A stretch of 64,000 nucleotides of DNA, from assembly GCA_050252075.1 (NCBI GenBank), contig JBFWLP010000001.1, forward strand, positions 1 to 64,000, read 5' to 3'. The notes below the pieces were generated by a model. The model searched no databases. It was given only the letters and a program-made list of their open reading frames with translations, and was not told the DNA's origin. Origin of the DNA: JAAYGT01 sp050252075 (GTDB taxonomy: Bacteria > Pseudomonadota > Gammaproteobacteria > Burkholderiales > Burkholderiaceae_B). Below are positions 7,648-15,353 of this stretch, in pieces. How positions within the stretch are numbered: the stretch's first letter is position 1; every line of letters starts with the position of its first letter. A program made the translations under genes and the position numbers.

Positions 7648-8544
7648 ATGCAAGAAAGCGCACATCACGAATTACACACTCTACGCGACTTGCTGCGGTA
7701 TGCCGTCAGCCAGTTCAATGCGTCGCACCTTTCGTTCGGCCACGGCAGCGACAACGCGTGGGACGAAGCCGCCTATCTGTTGCTGCACACCCTGCACCTT
7801 CCTCTGGACACCCTGGATCCCTTTATGGATGCCCGCGTGCTTCCCGAGGAACGCGAACGTTTCCTGAAGGTGCTGGAACAACGCATCATCGACCGTGTAC
7901 CCGCCGCCTACCTGACCGGTGAGGCGTGGCTGCAGGGTCACCGCTTCGTGGTGGACCAGCGTGTCATCATTCCGCGCTCCCCCATTGCCGAGCTCCTTGC
8001 CGAACGCATGGAACCCTGGGTGGCTGATCCCGAAAGCGTCGATTTTGTACTCGATTTATGCACCGGTTCGGGTTGTCTCGCCGTGTTGGCGGCACTGGCA
8101 TTTCCCAATGCACAGGTCGATGCCGTAGACATCTCGGAAAATGCCCTCGATGTCGCAGACCAGAACATTGAAATGTCCGGGCTCGACGGGCGCATCACCA
8201 CGCATTGCAGCGACTTGTTCGAAAAGCTGCCGCTCTGCGAATACGATCTGATTGTCTGTAATCCACCCTACGTCAACAGCCACTCCATGGAGAATCTGCC
8301 CCAGGAATACCGGCATGAACCCACACTGGCCCTGGCCGGCGGCGATGACGGTATGGATCTGGTGCGACGGCTGCTGCAGCACGCTGCAAAATACATGGCG
8401 CCCAAAGGGTTGCTCGTTCTTGAGATCGGTAATGAATACCAGAACTTTCTGAACGCATTTCCCCACCTGGAACCGGTCTGGCTCAGTACCGCAAATTCCG
8501 ACGACCAGATTCTTCTGCTAACCCGGGAGCAACTCGTTCCGTGA
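7648..8544 (+). CDS. prmB: Ribosomal protein uL3 N5-glutamine methyltransferase
   Basis: A SAM-dependent methyltransferase of the HemK/PrmB family. The SAM-binding loop LDLCTGSGCLAVLAAL lies around residue 135-150, and the catalytic NPPYVN motif that holds the glutamine amide lies near residue 206. The N-terminal helical domain (LRDLLRYAVSQFN) is the PrmB type rather than PrmA or PrmC. Location right after dapE, 16 bp downstream and with an AGGCGGG ribosome-binding site, fits the gene order of Bordetella-like genomes. Its stop overlaps the GTG start of the ABC-F gene. Confidence 0.9.
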   Translation: MQESAHHELHTLRDLLRYAVSQFNASHLSFGHGSDNAWDEAAYLLLHTLHLPLDTLDPFMDARVLPEERERFLKVLEQRIIDRVPAAYLTGEAWLQGHRFVVDQRVIIPRSPIAELLAERMEPWVADPESVDFVLDLCTGSGCLAVLAALAFPNAQVDAVDISENALDVADQNIEMSGLDGRITTHCSDLFEKLPLCEYDLIVCNPPYVNSHSMENLPQEYRHEPTLALAGGDDGMDLVRRLLQHAAKYMAPKGLLVLEIGNEYQNFLNAFPHLEPVWLSTANSDDQILLLTREQLVP

Positions 8545-10484
8545 TCCGAGCCAGCGGACTGACCCTGCGACGCGGCACGAAGGTGCTGCTGGACGACGCA
8601 GAATTCGTGGTGAACCCCGGCGAAAGGGTGGGCATAGTTGGAAAGAACGGCGCGGGCAAGTCCAGCCTGTTTGCGCTGCTTGAAGGGCGCCTGGATGCCG
8701 ACGCCGGCTCGCTCGCCATTCCTCCCGGCTGGCGAGTCGCCAGCGTACAGCAAGAAATCAGCAACAACCAGCGTGCAGCCCGTGAGTTCGTCATCGACGG
8801 TGACCAGTGGCTGCGCCAGGTGCAGTCGGAACGGGAAAGCACACCCGACACAGACGGGCAACGAATTGCCGAACTGGAAGCCGCCCTGGTGGAAGCCGAC
8901 GCCTGGAGCGCGCCTTCACGTGCAGAGCAGTTGCTGGCGGGCCTGGGGTTTGCCCCGGCCCAATGGATGCAGCCCGTCAGCAGTTTCTCGGGCGGCTGGC
9001 AGATGCGCCTGGCACTTGCGCGGGCCTTGATGGCGCCGTCCGAGCTGCTGCTGCTCGACGAACCCACCAACCACCTTGATCTGGATGCCATGCTATGGCT
9101 GGAGAAATGGCTGGCGGCCTATCCCGGCACGGTGCTCCTGATTTCACATGACACCGAGTTCCTCGATGCCGTCGCTCGGGTCATTCTGCATTTCGATCAG
9201 GGAAAACTGGTCCGGTATCGCGGCGGCTACGACGACTTTCTAACCCAGCGAGCCGAACGGCTGCGTCAAACACGCCTCGCCATCGACCGGCAATCCAGGG
9301 AAACCGCGCGGTTGCGCAGCTTCATCGATCGCTTCAAAGCCAAGGCGACCAAAGCCAAGCAGGCGCAAAGCCGTGTGAAGGCGCTGGCCCGTATGGAAAT
9401 GCTGGCGCCGCTGCAGGTTGAAACCGGCATCGATATCCGGATACCCGAGCCCACCAGCATGCCCGATCCGCTGCTGGTGCTGGATAAAGTGGCCACAGGT
9501 TACGACACCGGCGGGGAAACCATCACCATATTGACCGATGTCACGTTGATGGTGCGCGGTGGAGCGCGCATTGGCGTGCTGGGGGTGAACGGCGCAGGCA
9601 AAAGCACCCTGATCAAAACACTGGCCGGCCTGGTGCCTGCGCTGGCCGGATCGGTACGCGCGTCGAAAGGGCTGGAAATCGGTTATTTTGCCCAGCATCA
9701 GCTCGACATGCTTGATCTGGATGCCACGCCGCTGCAGCACTTGTCCCGCCTGGCACCCGACACGCGCGAACAGGAGCTGCGTAATTACCTGGGCGGATTC
9801 GGTTTCAGCGGCGATACGGTGAACAGCCTTGTCGCCCCCATGTCGGGCGGCGAAAAAGCCCGCCTCGCCCTGTCGCTGATCGTCTGGCAAAAGCCCAATC
9901 TGCTTCTGCTCGACGAACCCAGCAACCATCTGGACGTCGACACCCGTGAGGCACTGGCCACCGCCCTGGCCGAGTTTTCCGGCAGCGTGCTGCTGGTATC
10001 ACACGATCGGCATTTGCTGCGCACCACTGTCGACGATTTCTGGATCGTGGCCGATGGCCGGGTCGCCGAGTTCGACGGTGACCTGGAAGACTACCGCGAC
10101 TGGCTGGCGCAACGAAACGCGGCCCAGAAAGCCGAAGCGCGGCAGGAAGCCCGCGAGGAAGCACAACTGACGGCAGGCTACGAAGGCGCCTCCTCGAATG
10201 ACAGGAAATCCCAGCGGCGTCAGCAAGCCGAGGAGCGCCAGCGTTTGTCCACCCTGCGCAAGCCCATCGAAAAACGCCTGCAGCAGGTGGAGTCGTCTAT
10301 CGAGGCGGCCGCCCTTCGACTGAAAGCGCTGGACGCACTGATTGCCGATACGAGCCTTTACAGCGACGAGCGCCGCGACGAGCGCGTGGCGGTACTGGCC
10401 GAGCACGGCGAACTGAGCAAGCACCATGCCCGCCTTGAAGAAGAATGGCTGACGCTGCAGGAAGAGCTTGAAAGCATTCTCTGA
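8541..10484 (+). CDS. ABC-F family ATPase, YheS-like
   Basis: A soluble tandem-ABC protein of the ABC-F class, which acts on ribosomes rather than as a transporter, having no membrane segments. The first ATPase has GKNGAGKSS near residue 36, SFSGGWQMRLALARAL and LLLDEPTNHLDLDAM. A charged linker with TKAKQAQSRVKALARM follows. The second ATPase has GVNGAGKST, MSGGEKARLALSLIVW and LLLDEPSNHLDVD. The tail (about 540-647) is a predicted coiled coil, and with the 647-aa length this best matches YheS/Uup-type members. GTG 8541 overlaps the prmB stop as GTGA. Confidence 0.9.
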   Translation: MIRASGLTLRRGTKVLLDDAEFVVNPGERVGIVGKNGAGKSSLFALLEGRLDADAGSLAIPPGWRVASVQQEISNNQRAAREFVIDGDQWLRQVQSERESTPDTDGQRIAELEAALVEADAWSAPSRAEQLLAGLGFAPAQWMQPVSSFSGGWQMRLALARALMAPSELLLLDEPTNHLDLDAMLWLEKWLAAYPGTVLLISHDTEFLDAVARVILHFDQGKLVRYRGGYDDFLTQRAERLRQTRLAIDRQSRETARLRSFIDRFKAKATKAKQAQSRVKALARMEMLAPLQVETGIDIRIPEPTSMPDPLLVLDKVATGYDTGGETITILTDVTLMVRGGARIGVLGVNGAGKSTLIKTLAGLVPALAGSVRASKGLEIGYFAQHQLDMLDLDATPLQHLSRLAPDTREQELRNYLGGFGFSGDTVNSLVAPMSGGEKARLALSLIVWQKPNLLLLDEPSNHLDVDTREALATALAEFSGSVLLVSHDRHLLRTTVDDFWIVADGRVAEFDGDLEDYRDWLAQRNAAQKAEARQEAREEAQLTAGYEGASSNDRKSQRRQQAEERQRLSTLRKPIEKRLQQVESSIEAAALRLKALDALIADTSLYSDERRDERVAVLAEHGELSKHHARLEEEWLTLQEELESIL

Positions 10485-10637
10485 TTATCCCCGAGCCCGT
10501 GCCGGCGATATAACCTTATAGCTTGGCCGCTTAAAGCCACAATCGTATACCCATATAGGATATTGATCGTTCGGTTTGCCGGTGGCCGTCGATAGAATGA
10601 AAGCATCTAAAACCCGATGCCTTTCATTCTATTTGTC

Positions 10638-11180
10638 ATGAGCCGACTAACCATTCATACCCAAGAATCCGCCCCCGAGGCCTCGCGCGAACGCCTGGCG
10701 ACGGCCGTCAAGAACAACGGCTTTCTGCCCAACCTGATCGGTGTTCTGGCCAATGCCCCCACAGCGCTGGAAACCTATCAGGTGGTCGGTGCCATCAACG
10801 CCAAAACCGGCCTGACCGCGCAGGAACGTGAAGTGGTGCAGATCACCGCCGCAACGCTGAATGGCTGCGGCTTTTGCGTAGCCGGCCATACCGCCCTGGC
10901 GCGCAAGAAGCTGGCCATGCCCGAACCGGTCATCCAGGCCCTGCGCGCCACCCAGGCCCTGGATGATCCACGGCTGAACGCCCTTGCGCAATTCACGATT
11001 CAGGTCATGGAAACCAAAGGCCAGGTCACCGACAGCGCCCTGAGCGACTTGTTCGACGCGGGCTACGATCAAGCCAATGCGCTGGAAGTGGTGCTGGGCG
11101 TCAGCTTGGCCACGCTTTGCAACTACGCCAACAATCTGGCGAAAACCCCGATCAATCCTGAACTTCAGCCCTTTGCCTGA
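10638..11180 (+). CDS. AhpD-like carboxymuconolactone decarboxylase-family protein, 180 aa
   Basis: An all-helical CMD-fold protein of the AhpD-like, peroxidase-related type. CGFC at 77-80 and His84 form the thiol redox motif CxxCxxxH, and Glu63 (QEREVVQI) is the expected proton-relay position. ATG 10638 gives MSRLTIHTQ and is preferred to ATG 10617, which adds only a hydrophobic stub. Such proteins reduce peroxides or pass electrons from thiols or flavoproteins. It starts a same-strand run with only 30 bp to the next gene, so it may supply antioxidant or redox capacity to the flavoprotein-rubredoxin-ABC cluster. Confidence 0.82.
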   Translation: MSRLTIHTQESAPEASRERLATAVKNNGFLPNLIGVLANAPTALETYQVVGAINAKTGLTAQEREVVQITAATLNGCGFCVAGHTALARKKLAMPEPVIQALRATQALDDPRLNALAQFTIQVMETKGQVTDSALSDLFDAGYDQANALEVVLGVSLATLCNYANNLAKTPINPELQPFA

Positions 11181-11210
11181 GTATCGGAAAACGGCAACCG
11201 AGGACACCTG

Positions 11211-12329
11211 ATGAGCGCCACTACATCGGACTTTCTGGACACCATCGCGGAACACGCAAAAACCGCGCTGACACCCCTGGTTGAGGCCATAGACCGCGAG
11301 GGCTACTACCCGGAGCCCTACCTGAGGGAACTGGGCACCCTGGGCGGGTTTTCCGCCGCCCTGCCGGCCGAATACGGCGGCAAAGGCCTGGGGCTGGCGG
11401 AACAGATTCAGGTCACCGCCCGCGCCGGACGTCTGTGCGGCGCCACGGCCTTTCTGGTGTGGTGCCAATCCAGCTGCGGCTGGTATCTGCTGAACTCGCC
11501 CAATCCGGCGGTTCGGGAAAAATATCTGGCACCGGTGGCCCGGGGCGAGCTGTTGTCGGGAACCGGCATGTCCAATACCGTGAAGCATCTGGCGGGGATT
11601 GAACGCATTCATCTTTCCGCCCGCCGCACGGAAAACGGCTACGTCGTAAGCGGCTCCCTTCCCTGGGTGTCGAATGTGGGCACCGGCCACCTGGTCATGG
11701 TGGCCGCGCATATCGAAGAGCAAGGCTATGCGATGTTTGCCCTGCCCTGCAATACGCCGGGGGTAACGCTGCATGCCTGCCCGGAATTCTCCGGCCTGGA
11801 AGGTACACAAACCCTGAACGTGCGATTCAAGGACGTGCGGGTGCCTGACGACAATGTAATCGCCCATCCCGGCCAGTTTGCCGCCTATATCCGGTCGATC
11901 AAACCGGGGTTCGTGCTGGGCCAGACAGGAATGGGACTGGGCATCATTCATGCCAGCCTGAAAACCCTGCGTGAATCCAACGTAACCCATGCGCATGTGA
12001 ACGCCTTCCTGGATGACGGCATTGAAGAATTGACCGCCGATGCCGACCGGCTGGAAAACACCATTTCCCGGCTGGCGGCACAGGCCCAATCGCCTGATTT
12101 ACCCATCATTGATGTGTTACGTGCCCGCCTGGCGACATCGGAACAGACGTTGCGCGCCGCAAACTCTGCGGTATTGCACGCCGGCGCCAAAGGCTATTTG
12201 CTGCGCCATCCGGCCCAGCGCCGCTTGCGAGAGGCCGTTTTCGTGGCCATTGTGACACCGGCCTTAAAGCATCTGCGCAAGGAAATTCACGACCTGAGCG
12301 CTCAAGCCATTCAAAGTGAGGCCGCCTGA
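11211..12329 (+). CDS. Divergent acyl-CoA dehydrogenase-like flavoprotein, 372 aa
   Basis: The fold is that of acyl-CoA dehydrogenases: an N-terminal helical domain with LPAEYGGKGLGLAEQ, a middle beta domain (LLSGTGMSN; GYVVSGSLPWVSN), and a C-terminal helical domain ending near residue 360. Compared with true dehydrogenases, the segment that normally carries the catalytic base (IYEGT...IQR) reads AIVTPALKHLRKEI, so the usual glutamate is absent. This points to a flavin-dependent oxidase, monooxygenase or other dehydrogenase as in the DszC/SfnB branch, not classic beta-oxidation. The stop overlaps the rubredoxin start (TGATG), which suggests that rubredoxin exchanges electrons with it. Confidence 0.8.
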   Translation: MSATTSDFLDTIAEHAKTALTPLVEAIDREGYYPEPYLRELGTLGGFSAALPAEYGGKGLGLAEQIQVTARAGRLCGATAFLVWCQSSCGWYLLNSPNPAVREKYLAPVARGELLSGTGMSNTVKHLAGIERIHLSARRTENGYVVSGSLPWVSNVGTGHLVMVAAHIEEQGYAMFALPCNTPGVTLHACPEFSGLEGTQTLNVRFKDVRVPDDNVIAHPGQFAAYIRSIKPGFVLGQTGMGLGIIHASLKTLRESNVTHAHVNAFLDDGIEELTADADRLENTISRLAAQAQSPDLPIIDVLRARLATSEQTLRAANSAVLHAGAKGYLLRHPAQRRLREAVFVAIVTPALKHLRKEIHDLSAQAIQSEAA

Positions 12330-12508
12330 TGAGCGTGATTGCCACCCGACAATGGATGTGCGCCCCGTGCGGCTGGATCTACGACGAGGCCCAGGGCATG
12401 CCCGAGCACGGCATCGCACCGGGAACACCACTGGAGGCTTTTCCCGACGACTGGGTGTGCCCGGACTGCGGGGTCACCAAGGCAGATTTTTACGTTATTC
12501 CGGATTGA
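12329..12508 (+). CDS. Rubredoxin, 59 aa
   Basis: A small iron protein with one Fe(Cys)4 site. Two cysteine knuckles are present: CAPCGWIYD (Cys11, Cys14) and CPDCGVTKADF (Cys44, Cys47), with the expected Gly, aromatic and acidic residues (GIAPGTPLEAFPDDWVCP) between. ATG 12329 shares bases with the stop of the flavoprotein gene, and the ABC ATPase begins 4 bp after the rubredoxin stop. The protein should act as a one-electron carrier in the cytosol, most likely for the adjacent flavoprotein. No rubredoxin reductase is visible in the window. Confidence 0.93.
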   Translation: MSVIATRQWMCAPCGWIYDEAQGMPEHGIAPGTPLEAFPDDWVCPDCGVTKADFYVIPD

Positions 12509-12512
12509 ACGC

Positions 12513-13328
12513 ATGACTGTCCCCCACACTCAAGCCACCGACACCGTTCTTGATGTCAACCACCTGGAGCTCAGCTATCAGAGCGCACCGGCTCCACGCC
12601 GGACGGTACTGCGCAATTTTTCCATGCAAGTGCGGGCCGGCGAGATCATTGCCCTGCTGGGCCCCAGCGGCGTCGGCAAGTCATCCTTGCTCAGGGTACT
12701 GGCCGGGTTGCAGCCTGTGGAACACGGAATCGTACGCCTGCATGGGCAAAAGGTGACCGGGCCGCACCCGCGCCTGGGGTTTGTCTTCCAGAGCCCCAAT
12801 CTGCTGCCGTGGCTGACGGTGGAACAGAATGTTGGCTTCGGGCTCGACTTCAGGCACCAGCCTGCCATCAGCCCGTCCGGGAAAAGCCAACGCGTTACTC
12901 AGGCATTGCAGGAAGTGGGCTTGCTACAGGCAAAATCGCTCTACCCCAATGAGCTGTCCGGCGGAATGGCGCAACGGGCTGCGCTGGCACGCTGCCTGGC
13001 CCGTGAACCCGAGATCATGCTGCTGGATGAGCCGTTCAGCGCCCTGGACGAAGTCACCCGGCAGGAAATGCAGGAATTGCTTTTGCAGCTCACCCAGCGA
13101 CACCATGCCGCTGCAATTATCGTTACCCACGATATCGACGAGGCCTTGCTGATTGCCGACCGAGTCCTGCTCCTGGGCGATAATCCCGGCCGCCTCATCG
13201 GTGAATGGCCGGTGACGCAACCGCATCCGCGTGACGACGCCATCGACGCGCTGGCGGCACTGCGTATGGAAATTGTTCACGCCATGCGTACCACGCGCAA
13301 ATCCGGCGCCCCTTCCAAACTCCATTGA
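12513..13328 (+). CDS. ABC importer ATPase, nitrate/sulfonate/taurine type
   Basis: The cytosolic motor of an uptake ABC system. Walker A GPSGVGKSS lies near residue 51, the Q-loop in FVFQSPNLLPWLTV near 93, signature LSGGMAQRAALARCL near 150 and Walker B IMLLDEPFSALDE near 172, followed by the switch histidine in THDIDEA. The VFQSPNLLPW and VxxNVGFGL patterns are typical of the SsuB/TauB/NrtD group. ATG 12513 lies 4 bp after the rubredoxin stop. It is followed by its binding protein and permease, so the transporter is complete. Confidence 0.9.
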   Translation: MTVPHTQATDTVLDVNHLELSYQSAPAPRRTVLRNFSMQVRAGEIIALLGPSGVGKSSLLRVLAGLQPVEHGIVRLHGQKVTGPHPRLGFVFQSPNLLPWLTVEQNVGFGLDFRHQPAISPSGKSQRVTQALQEVGLLQAKSLYPNELSGGMAQRAALARCLAREPEIMLLDEPFSALDEVTRQEMQELLLQLTQRHHAAAIIVTHDIDEALLIADRVLLLGDNPGRLIGEWPVTQPHPRDDAIDALAALRMEIVHAMRTTRKSGAPSKLH

Positions 13329-13342
13329 TCGAGCACTTTGCC

Positions 13343-14539
13343 ATGACATCCCGCCCCACCGCCACCGAGCTGTCTCGCCGGCAGTTCCTGAAACTTTCCA
13401 GCCTGTTCACCGCCGCCGGCGCTCTGCCGTTGCTGGCACGGCACCGGCAGGCCTATGCAGCCGATCCCGATGCACCCTTGCGCATCGGCTATTTGCCCAT
13501 TACCGACGCGACGCCACTGCTGGTGGCGCATGCCAACGAATTATGGCAAAAGCAAGGCATTCCGGTGGAAAAACCCCGCATGTTCCGCAGTTGGGCCCAG
13601 TTGGTGGAAGCTTTCCTGAGCGGCCAGGTGAATGCCGTGCATTTGCTCTCGCCCATGACCATCTGGGCGCGATACGGCAGCGGCGCCAAAGCCAAGGTGG
13701 TGGCGTGGAATCACATGTCGGGATCGGGCCTGACGGTGCGCAACGACATCAACGACATCAAGCAACTGGGCGGTACCACTGTTGCCATTCCGTTCTGGTA
13801 CTCCCTGCACAATGTAGTGCTGCAGCACCTGCTGGCCAATCATCAGCTGCAGCCCATCAGCGACGGCACGCCGGCGCCCCATCAGGTGAAGCTGGTTGTC
13901 ATGGCCCCGTCCGACATGCTCCCTGCATTGGCCAACCGCCAGATTTCCGGATACATCGTCGCCGAACCCTTCAATGCGTCGGCCGAGCTGCTGAAAGTGG
14001 GAAAAATTCTCCGGTTCACCGGCGACGTGTGGAAAGATCACGCCTGCTGCGTCGTGCTGATGCATGAACAGGACACCAACGGCCGACCGGAATGGACGCA
14101 AAAAGTTGTGAACGGCATCGTTCAGGCCCAGCAATGGATACAAGAACACCGCGACGAAACCGCCCGGTTGCTTGCCAAAGATCACGCACAGCGCTACACG
14201 CCTCACGCCTACGATACGCTGGCACAAGTGCTGGTTCCCGGGAAATTGGATCGCAGCGCTTACGAGGCGTCCGGCGCGATCGTGAATACAGCCTGGCAGG
14301 AAAAGCGCATTGACTTTCAACCCTACCCGTTCCCCAGCTACACCGAGGAACTGGTTCGCCGACTGAAAACCACCCTGGTTTCGGGGCAAAACGATTTTCT
14401 GAAAACGCTGGATCCCGCCTTCGTGGCCAAGGATCTGGTCGATGCGCGCTTTGCGCGACAGGCTATCGACGCGCTGGGCGGGCCTGCCGTATTCGGCCTG
14501 CCCGACAGCTATGAACGCACCGAAGTGATCACAGGCTGA
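13343..14539 (+). CDS. Tat-exported ABC substrate-binding protein, NrtA/CmpA-like, 398 aa
   Basis: The first residues carry a twin-arginine signal (SRRQFLK at 11-17, hydrophobic stretch LFTAAGALPLLA, probable cleavage after AYA near residue 39), so the protein is probably exported folded, which is common for NrtA/CmpA-type binding proteins. The mature part begins LRIGYLPITDATPLLVAH, close to the start of nitrate- and bicarbonate-binding proteins of the NMT1-like family. ATG 13343 is used instead of ATG 13325, which precedes the n-region. Two bases separate its stop from the permease ATG. The ligand is unknown; oxyanions and small sulfonates are typical of relatives. Confidence 0.85.
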   Translation: MTSRPTATELSRRQFLKLSSLFTAAGALPLLARHRQAYAADPDAPLRIGYLPITDATPLLVAHANELWQKQGIPVEKPRMFRSWAQLVEAFLSGQVNAVHLLSPMTIWARYGSGAKAKVVAWNHMSGSGLTVRNDINDIKQLGGTTVAIPFWYSLHNVVLQHLLANHQLQPISDGTPAPHQVKLVVMAPSDMLPALANRQISGYIVAEPFNASAELLKVGKILRFTGDVWKDHACCVVLMHEQDTNGRPEWTQKVVNGIVQAQQWIQEHRDETARLLAKDHAQRYTPHAYDTLAQVLVPGKLDRSAYEASGAIVNTAWQEKRIDFQPYPFPSYTEELVRRLKTTLVSGQNDFLKTLDPAFVAKDLVDARFARQAIDALGGPAVFGLPDSYERTEVITG

Positions 14540-14541
14540 CC

Positions 14542-15318
14542 ATGAGCAAATCGATCCGACTCCCCATCACCGGCCGGCGTACCGTGTTAAGCCTGGCAGG
14601 CCTGACATTGCTGATCGTGCTTTGGGGGCTTGGTACGCGCCTGCTGGAAAGCTCGATCGGCCTGGCCGGGCTGCTGAGCCCGGGCGAAACCTTTCGCAGC
14701 CTGTATGGTTTGCTGGTCGACAACCAGTTGACCCACCATACCCTCACCAGCCTGCGTCGCGTTGCCGTAGGGCTGGCGCTGGCGCTGGCCATTGGCATTC
14801 CGGTCGGTCTGGCGGTGGGCAGCAGCAGAACCATTGAAAACAGTACCAATGGTGCATTCCAGTTCTTGCGCATGATTTCCCCGCTGTCCTGGATGCCGAT
14901 TGCCGTAATGGTGTTCGGCATTGGCGATGCGCCCATATACTTCCTGCTCTCGTTCGCCGCAGTTTGGCCGATCATTCTGAACACGGCGGCCGGCGTCAGG
15001 CAGTTGGACCCCCAATGGCGACTGCTCGCCAGAAGCCTCAGCGCCACCCGCACCGAGTTTCTGACGCGCATTGTTCTGCCCGGCATTGTCGGCCATATCC
15101 TGACCGGCGCACGCCTGGCCATCGGCATTATCTGGATTGTGCTGGTACCTTGCGAAATGCTGGGGGTAAGCTCGGGGCTGGGTTATTTCATTCTGGACAC
15201 CCGCGACCGTCTGGCCTACTCGGAGCTGATGGCGGTGATCGTGCTGATCGGTGCCCTGGGCTTTTTACTGGATGCCGGAGCCCAACGCCTGTACGCACGC
15301 TGGACGCACCAACGTTGA
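14542..15318 (+). CDS. ABC importer permease, nitrate/sulfonate type, 258 aa
   Basis: An inner-membrane permease of the BPD_transp_1 family. About six hydrophobic helices can be read, starting with VLSLAGLTLLIVLWGLG. The typical coupling loop is around residues 165-185 (QWRLLARSLSATRTEFLTRI, with the LPG following in VLPGIVGHI). The length of 258 aa is normal for SsuC/TauC/NrtB proteins. It is the last gene of the rubredoxin-ABC cluster; the next gene, uvrD, converges on it with a 35-bp gap. Confidence 0.9.
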   Translation: MSKSIRLPITGRRTVLSLAGLTLLIVLWGLGTRLLESSIGLAGLLSPGETFRSLYGLLVDNQLTHHTLTSLRRVAVGLALALAIGIPVGLAVGSSRTIENSTNGAFQFLRMISPLSWMPIAVMVFGIGDAPIYFLLSFAAVWPIILNTAAGVRQLDPQWRLLARSLSATRTEFLTRIVLPGIVGHILTGARLAIGIIWIVLVPCEMLGVSSGLGYFILDTRDRLAYSELMAVIVLIGALGFLLDAGAQRLYARWTHQR

Positions 15319-15353
15319 CGCCTAACTGGCGGCAACCGCCAAAGCGGGCGCCG

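Noticed and set aside
10647..12089. Minus-strand ORF of 480 codons across the AhpD-like and flavoprotein genes
   Set aside because: Antisense shadow; Gly/Arg/Gln-rich composition without motifs.
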